Shown here piece after piece: positions 28,225-40,933 of a stretch of 64,000 bases of DNA; position 1 is the first letter of the stretch, and each line of letters opens with the position of its first letter. Where the stretch lies: contig OX579637.1 of NCBI GenBank assembly GCA_951230915.1, positions 12,524,001-12,588,000 of the forward strand, in the 5' to 3' direction. The DNA comes from Antitrichia curtipendula. Its lineage: Eukaryota > Streptophyta > Bryopsida > Hypnales > Leucodontaceae. A program made the position numbers and the translations under genes. Under the pieces are notes generated by a model, which saw nothing but the letters and a program-made list of their open reading frames with translations, made no database searches and was not told the DNA's origin.

Positions 28225-29714
28225 GTAATTTGATTTGGGAACGCACTTGAATAAATTTGTGGAAGTTGCCAATACCCTCAATTATATGAATCCATGAGAA
28301 TATTTCATTTGTGCGTAATTATCATCCATCTCCACGTGAATCTAGAAAAATATGGAATAACATCGGGTTTGTAGTTTAATGACACCGTACATCAGATGTT
28401 ATGGAATTTGATTTGGGAAGGCGCTTGAACAAATTTGTGGAAGTTGCCAATACCCTCAATTATTTGAATCCATGAGAATATTTCAGTTGTGCGTAATTAT
28501 CATCCATCTCCACGTGAATCAAGAAAAATATGGAATATAATCGGGCCTGTACTTTAATGGCTCCGTACATCAAATGTCATGGAATTTGATTTGGTAGGGC
28601 ACTTGAACAAATTTGTGGAAGTTGCCAATACCCTCAATTATTTGAATCCATGAGAATATTTCAGTTGTGCGTAATTATCATCCATCTCCACGTGAATCAA
28701 GAAAAATATGGAATAAAATCGGGTCTGTACTTTAATGGCTCCCTACATCAAATGTCATGTAATTTGATTTGGGAAGGCACTTGAATAAATTTGTGGAAGT
28801 TGCCAATACCCTCAATTATTTGAAATCATGAGAATATTTCATTTGTGCGTAATTATCATCCATCTGCACGTGAATCAAGAAAAATATGAAATAAAATCGG
28901 GCCTGTACTTTAATGGCTCCCTACATCAGATGTCATGTAATTTGAATTGGGAAGGCACTTGAATAAATTTGTGGAAGTTGCCAATACCCGCAATTATTTG
29001 AATCCATGAGAATATTTCAGTTGTGCATAATTTTCATCCATCTCCACGTGAATCAAGAAAAATATGAAATAAAATCGGGCCTGTACTTTAATGGCTCTCT
29101 ACATCAGATGTCATGGAATTTGATTTGGGAAGGCACTTGATTAAATTTGTGGAAGTTGCCAATACCCTCAATTATTTGAATCCATGAGAATATTTCATTT
29201 GTGCGTAATTATCATCCATCTCCACGTGAATCAAGAATAATATGGAATAAAATCGGGTTTATAGTTTAATGGGTCTCTACGTCATATGTCATGGAATTTG
29301 ATTTGGGAAGGCGCTTCAATAAATTTGTGGAAGTTGCCAATACCCTCAATTATTTGAATCCATGAGAATATTTCATTTGTGCGTAATTTTCATCCATCTC
29401 CATGTGAATCAAGAAAAATGTGGAATAAAATCGGGCCTGTACTTTATGGCTCCCTACATCAAATGTCATGTAATTTGATTTGGGAAGGCACTTGAATAAA
29501 TTTGTGGAAGTTGCCAATACCCTCAATTATTTGAATCCATGAGAATATTTCAGTTGTGCGTAATTATCATCCATCTCCACGTGAATCAAGAAAAATATGG
29601 AATAAAATCGGGCCTGTACTTTAATGGCTCCCTACATCAGATGTCATGTAAATTGATTTGGGAAGGCACTTGAATAAATTTGTGGAAGTTGCCAATACCC
29701 TCAATTATTTGAAA
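28225..29714. repeat. Block C, copy 1b (offset 3,380 bp), with whole-monomer deletions
   Basis: From about 28,225 the order of copy 1a starts again at a constant offset of 3,380 bp, 19 monomers: GACACCGTACATCAG is at 25,001 and 28,381, and GGTAGGGCAC and GCGCTTCAATAAATTTG follow in the same places. At about 29,441 the match jumps: ACTTTATGGCTCCCTAC now corresponds to 26,415, offset 3,026, so two monomers present in copy 1a are missing. A further single-monomer jump occurs just before the 4,095-bp HOR begins. Confidence 0.78.
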
Positions 29715-32700
29715 TCATGAGAATATTTCATTTGTGCGTAATTATCATCCATCTCCACGTGAATCAAGAAAAATATGGAATAAAATCGGGTTTGTAGTTT
29801 AATGGGTCTCTACGTCATATGTCATGGAATTTGATTTGGGAAGGCGCTTGAATAAATTTGTGGAAATTGCGAATATTCTTAAATTTTTCAATCCATGAGA
29901 ATATGTCATTTGTGCGTAATTATCATCCATCTCCACGTGAATCAAGAAAAATATGGAATAAAATCGGGTCTGTACTTTAATGGCTCCCTACATCAAATGT
30001 CATGTAATTTGATTTGAGAAGGCACTTGAACAAATTTGTGGAAGTTGCCAATACCCTCAATTATTTGAATCCATGAGAATATTTCATTTGTGCGTAATTA
30101 TCATCCATCTCCATGTGAATCAAGAAAAATATGGAATAAAATCGGGTTTTTAGTTTAATGGGTCTCTACGTCATATGTCATGGAATTTGATTTGGGAAGG
30201 CGCTTGAATAGATTTGTGGAAGTTGCCAAATACCCTCAATTATTTGAATCCATGAGAATATTTCATTTGTGCGTAATTATCATCCATCTCCACGTGAATC
30301 AAGAAAAATATGGAATAAAATCGGGCCTGTACTTTAATGGCTCCCTACATCAGATGTCATGGAATTTGATTTGGGAAGGCACTTGAATAAATTTGTGGAA
30401 GTTGCCAATACCCTCAATTATTTGAATCCATGAGAATATTTCATTTGTGCGTAATTATCATCCATCTCCACGTGAATCAAGAAAAATATGGAATAAAATC
30501 GGGCCTGTACTTTAATGGCTCCCTACATCAGATGTCATGGAATTTGATTTGGGAAGGCACTTGAACAAATTTGTGGAAGTTGCCAATACCCTCAATTCTT
30601 TGAATCCATGAGAATATTTCATTTGTGCGTAATTATCATCCATCTCCACGTGAATCAAGAAAAATATGGAATAAAATCGGGTTTGTAGTTTAATGGGTCT
30701 CTACGTCATATGTCATGGAATTTGATTTGGGAAGGCGCTTGAATAAATTTGTGGAAATTGCGAATATTCTTAAATTTTTGAATCCATGAGAATATGTCAT
30801 TTGTGCGTAATTATCATCCATCTCCACGTGAACAAGAAAAATATGGAATAAAATCGGGTCTGTACTTTAATGGCTCCCTACATCAAATGTCATGTAATTT
30901 GATTTGGGAAGGCACTTGAATAAATTTGTGGAAGTTGCCAATACCCTCAATTATTTGAATCCATGAGAATATTTCATTTGTGCGTAATTATCATCCATCT
31001 CCACGTGAATCAAGAAAAATATGGAATAAAATCGGGCCTGTACTTTAATGGCTCCCTACATCAGACGTCATGGAATTTGATTTGGGAAGGCACTTGAACA
31101 AATTTGTGGAAGTTGCCAATACCCTCAATTCTTTGAATCCATGAGAATATTTCATTTTTGCGTAATTTTCATTCATCTCCACGTGAATCAAGAAAAATAT
31201 GGAATAAAATCGGGTCTGTTTTTTAATGTCTCCCTACATCAAATGTCATGAAATTTGATTTGGGAAGGCACTTGAATATATATTTGTGGAAGTTGCCAAA
31301 ACCCTCAATTATTTGAATCCATGAGAATATTTCATTTGTGCGTAATTATCATCCATCTCCACGTGAATCTAGAAAAATATGGAATAACATCGGGTTTGTA
31401 GTTTAATGGCACCCTACATCAGATGTTATGGAATTTGATTTGAGAAGGCACTTGGACAAATTTGTGGAAGTTACTAGTACCTTCAAATATTTGAATCCAT
31501 GAGAATATTTCAGTTGTGCGTAATTATCATCCATCTCCACGTGAATCAAGAAAAATGTGGAATAAAATCGGGTCTGTAATTTAATGGCTCCTTACATCAG
31601 ATGTCATGGAATTTGATTTGGGAAGGCACTTGAACAAATTTGTGGAAGTTGCGAATACCCTCAATTATTTGAATCCATGAGAATATTTCATTTGTGCGTA
31701 ATTTTGATCCATCTCCATGTGAATCAAGAAAAATGTGGAATAAAATCGGGCCTGTACTTTATGGCTCTCTACATCAAATGTCATGTAATTTGATTTGGGA
31801 AGGCACTTAAATAAATTTGTGGAAGTTGCCAATACCTTTACTTATTTGAATCCATGAGAATATTTCATTTGTGCATAATTTTCATCCATCTCCACGTGAA
31901 TCAAGAAAAATATGGAATAAAATCGGGTTTGTAGTTTAATGGGTCTCTACGTCATATGTCATGGAATTTGATTTGGGAAGGCGCTTGAATAAATTTGTGG
32001 AAGTTGCCAATACCCTCAATTATTTGAATCCATGAGAATATTTCATTTGTGCGTAATTATCATCCATCTCCATGTGAATCAAGATAAATGTGGAATAAAA
32101 TCGGGCCTGTACTTTATGGCTCCCTACATCAAATGTCATGTAATTTGATTTGGGAAGGCACTTGAATAAATTTGTGGAAGTTGCCAATACCCTCAATTAT
32201 TTGAATCCATGAGAATATTTCATTTGTGCGTAATTATCATCCATCTCCACGTGAATCAAGAAAAATATGGAATAAAATCGGGCCTGTACTTTAATGGCTC
32301 CCTACATCAGATGTCATGTAAATTGATTTGGGAAGGCACTTGAATAAATTTGTGGAAGTTGCCAATACCCTCAATTATTTGAAATCATGAGAATATTTCA
32401 TTTGTGCGTAATTATCATCCATCTCCACGTGAATCAAGAAAAATATGGAATAAAATCGGGCCTGTACTTTAATGGCTCCCTACATCAGATGTCATGGAAT
32501 TTGATTTGGGAAGGCACTTGAACAAATTTGTGGAAGTTGCCAATACCCTCAATTCTTTGAATCCATGAGAATATTTCATTTGTGCGTAATTATCATCCAT
32601 CTCCACGTGAATCAAGAAAAATATGGAATAAAATCGGGTTTGTAGTTTAATGGGTCTCTACGTCATATGTCATGGAATTTGATTTGGGAAGGCGCTTGAA

Positions 32701-33809
32701 TAAATTTGTGGAAATTGCGAATATTCTTAAATTTTTCAATCCATGAGAATATGTCATTTGTGCGTAATTATCATCCATCTCCACGTGAATCAAGAAAAAT
32801 ATGGAATAAAATCGGGTCTGTACTTTAATGGCTCCCTACATCAAATGTCATGTAATTTGATTTGAGAAGGCACTTGAACAAATTTGTGGAAGTTGCCAAT
32901 ACCCTCAATTATTTGAATCCATGAGAATATTTCATTTGTGCGTAATTATCATCCATCTCCATGTGAATGAAGAAAAATATGGAATAAAATCGGGTTTTTA
33001 GTTTAATGGGTCTCTACGTCATATGTCATGGAATTTGATTTGGGAAGGCGCTTGAATAGATTTGTGGAAGTTGCCAAATACCCTCAATTATTTGAATCCA
33101 TGAGAATATTTCATTTGTGCGTAATTATCATCCATCTCCATGTGAATCAAGAAAAATATGGAATAAAATCGGGTTTTTAGTTTAATGGGTCTCTACGTCA
33201 TATGTCATGGAATTTGATTTGGGAAGGCGCTTGAATAGATTTGTGGAAGTTGCCAATACCCTCAATTATTTGAATCCATGAGAATATTTCATTTGTGCGT
33301 AATTATCATCCATCTCCACGTGAATCTAGAAAAATATGGAATAACATCGGGTTTGTAGTTTAATGACACCCTACATCAGATGTTATGGAATTTGATTTGA
33401 GAAGGCACTTGGACAAATTTGTAGAAGTTACTAGTAACTTCAAATATTTGAATCCATGAGAATATTTCAGTTGTGCGTAATTATCATCCATCTCCACGTG
33501 AATCAAGAAAAATATGGAATAAAATCGGGCCTGTACTTTAATGGCTCCCTACATCAGATGTCATGGAATTTGATTTGGGAAGGCACTTGAACAAATTTGT
33601 GGAAGTTGCCAATACCCTCAATTATTTGAATCCATGAGAATATTTCATTTGTGCGTAATTATCATCCATCTCCACGTGAATCAAGAAAAATATGGAATAA
33701 AATCGGGTTTGTAGTTTAATGGCTCCGTACATCAGATGTCATGGAATTTGATGTGGGAAGGCACTTGAATAAATTTGTGGAAGTTGCCAATACCCTCAAT
33801 TATTTGAAT
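29715..33809. repeat. 23-monomer HOR, copy 1 (4,095 bp)
   Basis: First full copy of a 4,095-bp unit of 23 monomers. Internal markers that recur in each copy are GCGAATATTCTTAAATTTTT followed by CAATCC with ATATGTCATTTG (about 29,880), the one-base insertion GTTGCCAAATACCC (about 30,227), the one-base deletion GTGAACAAG (30,831), GCGTAATTTTCATTC preceded by five T (31,160), GAATATATATTTG (about 31,276), CTTTACTTATTTG (about 31,842) and the palindrome at 33,424. Sequence left of about 29,715 no longer matches sequence 4,095 bp to the right, which sets the boundary. Small differences from copy 2 include AATCCATG against AAATCATG near 30,424. Confidence 0.88.
33424..33441. repeat. Perfect 18-bp palindrome in the 23-mer HOR
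   Basis: GAAGTTACTAGTAACTTC reads the same on both strands. It occurs once per 23-mer HOR copy, at 33,424, 37,519, 40,548 and 51,225, but is absent from truncated copy 4. A related monomer elsewhere in the same HOR (about 31,470) has GTTACTAGTACCTTC, in which only the central eight bases are symmetric. It overlaps by three bases with a second palindrome, TTCAAATATTTGAA. Confidence 0.92.
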
Positions 33810-36800
33810 CCATGAGAATATTTCATTTGTGCGTAATTATCATCCATCTCCACGTGAATCAAGAAAAATATGGAATAAAATCGGGTTTGTAGTTTAATGG
33901 GTCTCTACGTCATATGTCATGGAATTTGATTTGGGAAGGCGCTTGAATAAATTTGTGGAAATTGCGAATATTCTTAAATTTTTCAATCCATGAGAATATG
34001 TCATTTGTGCGTAATTATCATCCATCTCCACGTGAATCAAGAAAAATATGGAATAAAATCGGGTCTGTACTTTAATGGCTCCCTACATCAAATGTCATGT
34101 AATTTGATTTGAGAAGGCACTTGAACAAATTTGTGGAAGTTGCCAATACCCTCAATTATTTGAATCCATGAGAATATTTCATTTGTGCGTAATTATCATC
34201 CATCTCCATGTGAATCAAGAAAAATATGGAATAAAATCGGGTTTTTAGTTTAATGGGTCTCTACGTCATATGTCATGGAATTTGATTTGGGAAGGCGCTT
34301 GAATAGATTTGTGGAAGTTGCCAAATACCCTCAATTATTTGAATCCATGAGAATATTTCATTTGTGCGTAATTATCATCCATCTCCACGTGAATCAAGAA
34401 AAATATGGAATAAAATCGGGCCTGTACTTTAATGGCTCCCTACATCAGATGTCATGGAATTTGATTTGGGAAGGCACTTGAATAAATTTGTGGAAGTTGC
34501 CAATACCCTCAATTATTTGAAATCATGAGAATATTTCATTTGTGCGTAATTATCATCCATCTCCACGTGAATCAAGAAAAATATGGAATAAAATCGGGCC
34601 TGTACTTTAATGGCTCCCTACATCAGATGTCATGGAATTTGATTTGGGAAGGCACTTGAACAAATTTGTGGAAGTTGCCAATACCCTCAATTATTTGAAT
34701 CCATGAGAATATTTCATTTGTGCGTAATTTTCATCCATCTCCACGTGAATCAAGAAAAATATGGAATAAAATCGGGTTTGTAGTTTAATGGGTCTCTACG
34801 TCATATGTCATGGAATTTGATTTGGGAAGGCGCTTGAATAAATTTGTGGAAATTGCGAATATTCTTAAATTTTTGAATCCATGAGAATATGTCATTTGTG
34901 CGTAATTATCATCCATCTCCACGTGAACAAGAAAAATATGGAATAAAATCGGGTCTGTACTTTAATGGCTCCCTACATCAAATGTCATGTAATTTGATTT
35001 GGGAAGGCACTTGAATAAATTTGTGGAAGTTGCCAATACCCTCAATTATTTGAATCCATGAGAATATTTCATTTGTGCGTAATTATCATCCATCTCCACG
35101 TGAATCAAGAAAAATATGGAATAAAATCGGGCCTGTACTTTAATGGCTCCCTACATCAGACGTCATGGAATTTGATTTGGGAAGGCACTTGAACAAATTT
35201 GTGGAAGTTGCCAATACCCTCAATTCTTTGAATCCATGAGAATATTTCATTTTTGCGTAATTTTCATTCATCTCCACGTGAATCAAGAAAAATATGGAAT
35301 AAAATCGGGTCTGTTTTTTAATGTCTCCCTACATCAAATGTCATGAAATTTGATTTGGGAAGGCACTTGAATATATATTTGTGGAAGTTGCCAAAACCCT
35401 CAATTATTTGAATCCATGAGAATATTTCATTTGTGCGTAATTATCATCCATCTCCACGTGAATCTAGAAAAATATGGAATAACATCGGGTTTGTAGTTTA
35501 ATGGCACCCTACATCAGATGTTATGGAATTTGATTTGAGAAGGCACTTGGACAAATTTGTGGAAGTTACTAGTACCTTCAAATATTTGAATCCATGAGAA
35601 TATTTCAGTTGTGCGTAATTATCATCCATCTCCACGTGAATCAAGAAAAATGTGGAATAAAATCGGGTCTGTAATTTAATGGCTCCTTACATCAGATGTC
35701 ATGGAATTTGATTTGGGAAGGCACTTGAACAAATTTGTGGAAGTTGCGAATACCCTCAATTATTTGAATCCATGAGAATATTTCATTTGTGCGTAATTTT
35801 GATCCATCTCCATGTGAATCAAGAAAAATGTGGAATAAAATCGGGCCTGTACTTTATGGCTCTCTACATCAAATGTCATGTAATTTGATTTGGGAAGGCA
35901 CTTAAATAAATTTGTGGAAGTTGCCAATACCTTTACTTATTTGAATCCATGAGAATATTTCATTTGTGCATAATTTTCATCCATCTCCACGTGAATCAAG
36001 AAAAATATGGAATAAAATCGGGTTTGTAGTTTAATGGGTCTCTACGTCATATGTCATGGAATTTGATTTGGGAAGGCGCTTGAATAAATTTGTGGAAGTT
36101 GCCAATACCCTCAATTATTTGAATCCATGAGAATATTTCATTTGTGCGTAATTATCATCCATCTCCATGTGAATCAAGATAAATGTGGAATAAAATCGGG
36201 CCTGTACTTTATGGCTCCCTACATCAAATGTCATGTAATTTGATTTGGGAAGGCACTTGAATAAATTTGTGGAAGTTGCCAATACCCTCAATTATTTGAA
36301 TCCATGAGAATATTTCATTTGTGCGTAATTATCATCCATCTCCACGTGAATCAAGAAAAATATGGAATAAAATCGGGCCTGTACTTTAATGGCTCCCTAC
36401 ATCAGATGTCATGTAAATTGATTTGGGAAGGCACTTGAATAAATTTGTGGAAGTTGCCAATACCCTCAATTATTTGAAATCATGAGAATATTTCATTTGT
36501 GCGTAATTATCATCCATCTCCACGTGAATCAAGAAAAATATGGAATAAAATCGGGCCTGTACTTTAATGGCTCCCTACATCAGATGTCATGGAATTTGAT
36601 TTGGGAAGGCACTTGAACAAATTTGTGGAAGTTGCCAATACCCTCAATTCTTTGAATCCATGAGAATATTTCATTTGTGCGTAATTATCATCCATCTCCA
36701 CGTGAATCAAGAAAAATATGGAATAAAATCGGGTTTGTAGTTTAATGGGTCTCTACGTCATATGTCATGGAATTTGATTTGGGAAGGCGCTTGAATAAAT

Positions 36801-37904
36801 TTGTGGAAATTGCGAATATTCTTAAATTTTTCAATCCATGAGAATATGTCATTTGTGCGTAATTATCATCCATCTCCACGTGAATCAAGAAAAATATGGA
36901 ATAAAATCGGGTCTGTACTTTAATGGCTCCCTACATCAAATGTCATGTAATTTGATTTGAGAAGGCACTTGAACAAATTTGTGGAAGTTGCCAATACCCT
37001 CAATTATTTGAATCCATGAGAATATTTCATTTGTGCGTAATTATCATCCATCTCCATGTGAATGAAGAAAAATATGGAATAAAATCGGGTTTTTAGTTTA
37101 ATGGGTCTCTACGTCATATGTCATGGAATTTGATTTGGGAAGGCGCTTGAATAGATTTGTGGAAGTTGCCAAATACCCTCAATTATTTGAATCCATGAGA
37201 ATATTTCATTTGTGCGTAATTATCATCCATCTCCATGTGAATCAAGAAAAATATGGAATAAAATCGGGTTTTTAGTTTAATGGGTCTCTACGTCATATGT
37301 CATGGAATTTGATTTGGGAAGGCGCTTGAATAGATTTGTGGAAGTTGCCAATACCCTCAATTATTTGAATCCATGAGAATATTTCATTTGTGCGTAATTA
37401 TCATCCATCTCCACGTGAATCTAGAAAAATATGGAATAACATCGGGTTTGTAGTTTAATGACACCCTACATCAGATGTTATGGAATTTGATTTGAGAAGG
37501 CACTTGGACAAATTTGTAGAAGTTACTAGTAACTTCAAATATTTGAATCCATGAGAATATTTCAGTTGTGCGTAATTATCATCCATCTCCACGTGAATCA
37601 AGAAAAATATGGAATAAAATCGGGCCTGTACTTTAATGGCTCCCTACATCAGATGTCATGGAATTTGATTTGGGAAGGCACTTGAACAAATTTGTGGAAG
37701 TTGCCAATACCCTCAATTATTTGAATCCATGAGAATATTTCATTTGTGCGTAATTATCATCCATCTCCACGTGAATCAAGAAAAATATGGAATAAAATCG
37801 GGTTTGTAGTTTAATGGCTCCGTACATCAGATGTCATGGAATTTGATGTGGGAAGGCACTTGAATAAATTTGTGGAAGTTGCCAATACCCTCAATTATTT
37901 GAAT
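33810..37904. repeat. 23-monomer HOR, copy 2 (4,095 bp)
   Basis: Matches copy 1 at a constant offset of 4,095 bp; all markers shift by exactly that amount (GTGAACAAG region at 34,926, GCGTAATTTTCATTC at 35,255, palindrome at 37,519). Only scattered single-base differences were noticed, for example TTATTTGAATCC here against TTCTTTGAATCC in copy 1 around 34,690, and AATTTTCATCC against AATTATCATCC next to it. Copy 5 further right matches this copy most closely at offset 13,706 bp. Confidence 0.88.
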
Positions 37905-40900
37905 CCATGAGAATATTTCATTTGTGCGTAATTATCATCCATCTCCACGTGAATCAAGAAAAATATGGAATAAAATCGGGTTTGTAGTTTAATGGGTCTC
38001 TACGTCATATGTCATGGAATTTGATTTGGGAAGGCGCTTGAATAAATTTGTGGAAATTGCGAATATTCTTAAATTTTTCAATCCATGAGAATATGTCATT
38101 TGTGCGTAATTATCATCCATCTCCACGTGAATCAAGAAAAATATGGAATAAAATCGGGTCTGTACTTTAATGGCTCCCTACATCAAATGTCATGTAATTT
38201 GATTTGAGAAGGCACTTGAACAAATTTGTGGAAGTTGCCAATACCCTCAATTATTTGAATCCATGAGAATATTTCATTTGTGCGTAATTATCATCCATCT
38301 CCATGTGAATCAAGAAAAATATGGAATAAAATCGGGTTTTTAGTTTAATGGGTCTCTACGTCATATGTCATGGAATTTGATTTGGGAAGGCGCTTGAATA
38401 GATTTGTGGAAGTTGCCAAATACCCTCAATTATTTGAATCCATGAGAATATTTCATTTGTGCGTAATTATCATCCATCTCCACGTGAATCAAGAAAAATA
38501 TGGAATAAAATCGGGCCTGTACTTTAATGGCTCCCTACATCAGATGTCATGGAATTTGATTTGGGAAGGCACTTGAATAAATTTGTGGAAGTTGCCAATA
38601 CCCTCAATTATTTGAAATCATGAGAATATTTCATTTGTGCGTAATTATCATCCATCTCCACGTGAATCAAGAAAAATATGGAATAAAATCGGGCCTGTAC
38701 TTTAATGGCTCCCTACATCAGATGTCATGGAATTTGATTTGGGAAGGCACTTGAACAAATTTGTGGAAGTTGCCAATACCCTCAATTCTTTGAATCCATG
38801 AGAATATTTCATTTGTGCGTAATTATCATCCATCTCCACGTGAATCAAGAAAAATATGGAATAAAATCGGGTTTGTAGTTTAATGGGTCTCTACGTCATA
38901 TGTCATGGAATTTGATTTGGGAAGGCGCTTGAATAAATTTGTGGAAATTGCGAATATTCTTAAATTTTTGAATCCATGAGAATATGTCATTTGTGCGTAA
39001 TTATCATCCATCTCCACGTGAACAAGAAAAATATGGAATAAAATCGGGTCTGTACTTTAATGGCTCCCTACATCAAATGTCATGTAATTTGATTTGGGAA
39101 GGCACTTGAATAAATTTGTGGAAGTTGCCAATACCCTCAATTATTTGAATCCATGAGAATATTTCATTTGTGCGTAATTATCATCCATCTCCACGTGAAT
39201 CAAGAAAAATATGGAATAAAATCGGGCCTGTACTTTAATGGCTCCCTACATCAGACGTCATGGAATTTGATTTGGGAAGGCACTTGAACAAATTTGTGGA
39301 AGTTGCCAATACCCTCAATTCTTTGAATCCATGAGAATATTTCATTTTTGCGTAATTTTCATTCATCTCCACGTGAATCAAGAAAAATATGGAATAAAAT
39401 CGGGTCTGTTTTTTAATGTCTCCCTACATCAAATGTCATGAAATTTGATTTGGGAAGGCACTTGAATATATATTTGTGGAAGTTGCCAAAACCCTCAATT
39501 ATTTGAATCCATGAGAATATTTCATTTGTGCGTAATTATCATCCATCTCCACGTGAATCTAGAAAAATATGGAATAACATCGGGCCTGTACTTTAATGGC
39601 TCCCTACATCAGATGTCATGGAATTTGATTTGGGAAGGCACTTGAACAAATTTGTGGAAGTTGCCAATACCCTCAATTATTTGAATCCATGAGAATATTT
39701 CATTTGTGCGTAATTATCATCCATCTCCACGTGAATCAAGAAAAATATGGAATAAAATCGGGTTTGTAGTTTAATGGGTCTCTACGTCATATGTCATGGA
39801 ATTTGATTTGGGAAGGCGCTTGAATAAATTTGTGGAAATTGCGAATATTCTTAAATTTTTCAATCCATGAGAATATGTCATTTGTGCGTAATTATCATCC
39901 ATCTCCACGTGAATCAAGAAAAATATGGAATAAAATCGGGTCTGTACTTTAATGGCTCCCTACATCAAATGTCATGTAATTTGATTTGAGAAGGCACTTG
40001 AACAAATTTGTGGAAGTTGCCAATACCCTCAATTATTTGAATCCATGAGAATATTTCATTTGTGCGTAATTATCATCCATCTCCATGTGAATCAAGAAAA
40101 ATATGGAATAAAATCGGGTTTTTAGTTTAATGGGTCTCTACGTCATATGTCATGGAATTTGATTTGGGAAGGCGCTTGAATAGATTTGTGGAAGTTGCCA
40201 AATACCCTCAATTATTTGAATCCATGAGAATATTTCATTTGTGCGTAATTATCATCCATCTCCATGTGAATCAAGAAAAATATGGAATAAAATCGGGTTT
40301 TTAGTTTAATGGGTCTCTACGTCATATGTCATGGAATTTGATTTGGGAAGGCGCTTGAATAGATTTGTGGAAGTTGCCAATACCCTCAATTATTTGAATC
40401 CATGAGAATATTTCATTTGTGCGTAATTATCATCCATCTCCACGTGAATCTAGAAAAATATGGAATAACATCGGGTTTGTAGTTTAATGACACCCTACAT
40501 CAGATGTTATGGAATTTGATTTGAGAAGGCACTTGGACAAATTTGTAGAAGTTACTAGTAACTTCAAATATTTGAATCCATGAGAATATTTCAGTTGTGC
40601 GTAATTATCATCCATCTCCACGTGAATCAAGAAAAATATGGAATAAAATCGGGCCTGTACTTTAATGGCTCCCTACATCAGATGTCATGGAATTTGATTT
40701 GGGAAGGCACTTGAACAAATTTGTGGAAGTTGCCAATACCCTCAATTATTTGAATCCATGAGAATATTTCATTTGTGCGTAATTATCATCCATCTCCACG
40801 TGAATCAAGAAAAATATGGAATAAAATCGGGTTTGTAGTTTAATGGCTCCGTACATCAGATGTCATGGAATTTAATGTGGGAAGGCACTTGAATAAATTT

Positions 40901-40933
40901 GTGGAAGTTGCCAATACCCTCAATTATTTGAAT
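37905..40933. repeat. 23-monomer HOR, copy 3, lacking six monomers (3,029 bp)
   Basis: Follows copy 2 at offset 4,095 bp up to about 39,583 (GCGTAATTTTCATTC at 39,350), then skips forward. Distance from that marker to the next GCGAATATTC is 491 bp here but 1,557 bp in copies 2 and 5, a loss of 1,066 bp, which is six monomers. After the jump the order resumes and the next markers are spaced as in copy 2 (1,247 bp from 39,841 to 41,088). The copy is therefore 17 monomers long. Confidence 0.87.
39560..39660. repeat. Hybrid monomer at the six-monomer deletion junction
   Basis: The left part of this monomer has CTAGAAAAATATGGAATAAC, which in every other HOR copy is followed by ATCGGGTTTGTAGTTTAATG. 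Here it is followed by ATCGGGCCTGTACTTTAATG, the right part of another monomer type. The crossover lies at or just before the CGGG at about 39,580-39,584, where the two parents are identical. The monomer is neither lengthened nor shortened, as expected from unequal exchange in register. Confidence 0.85.
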
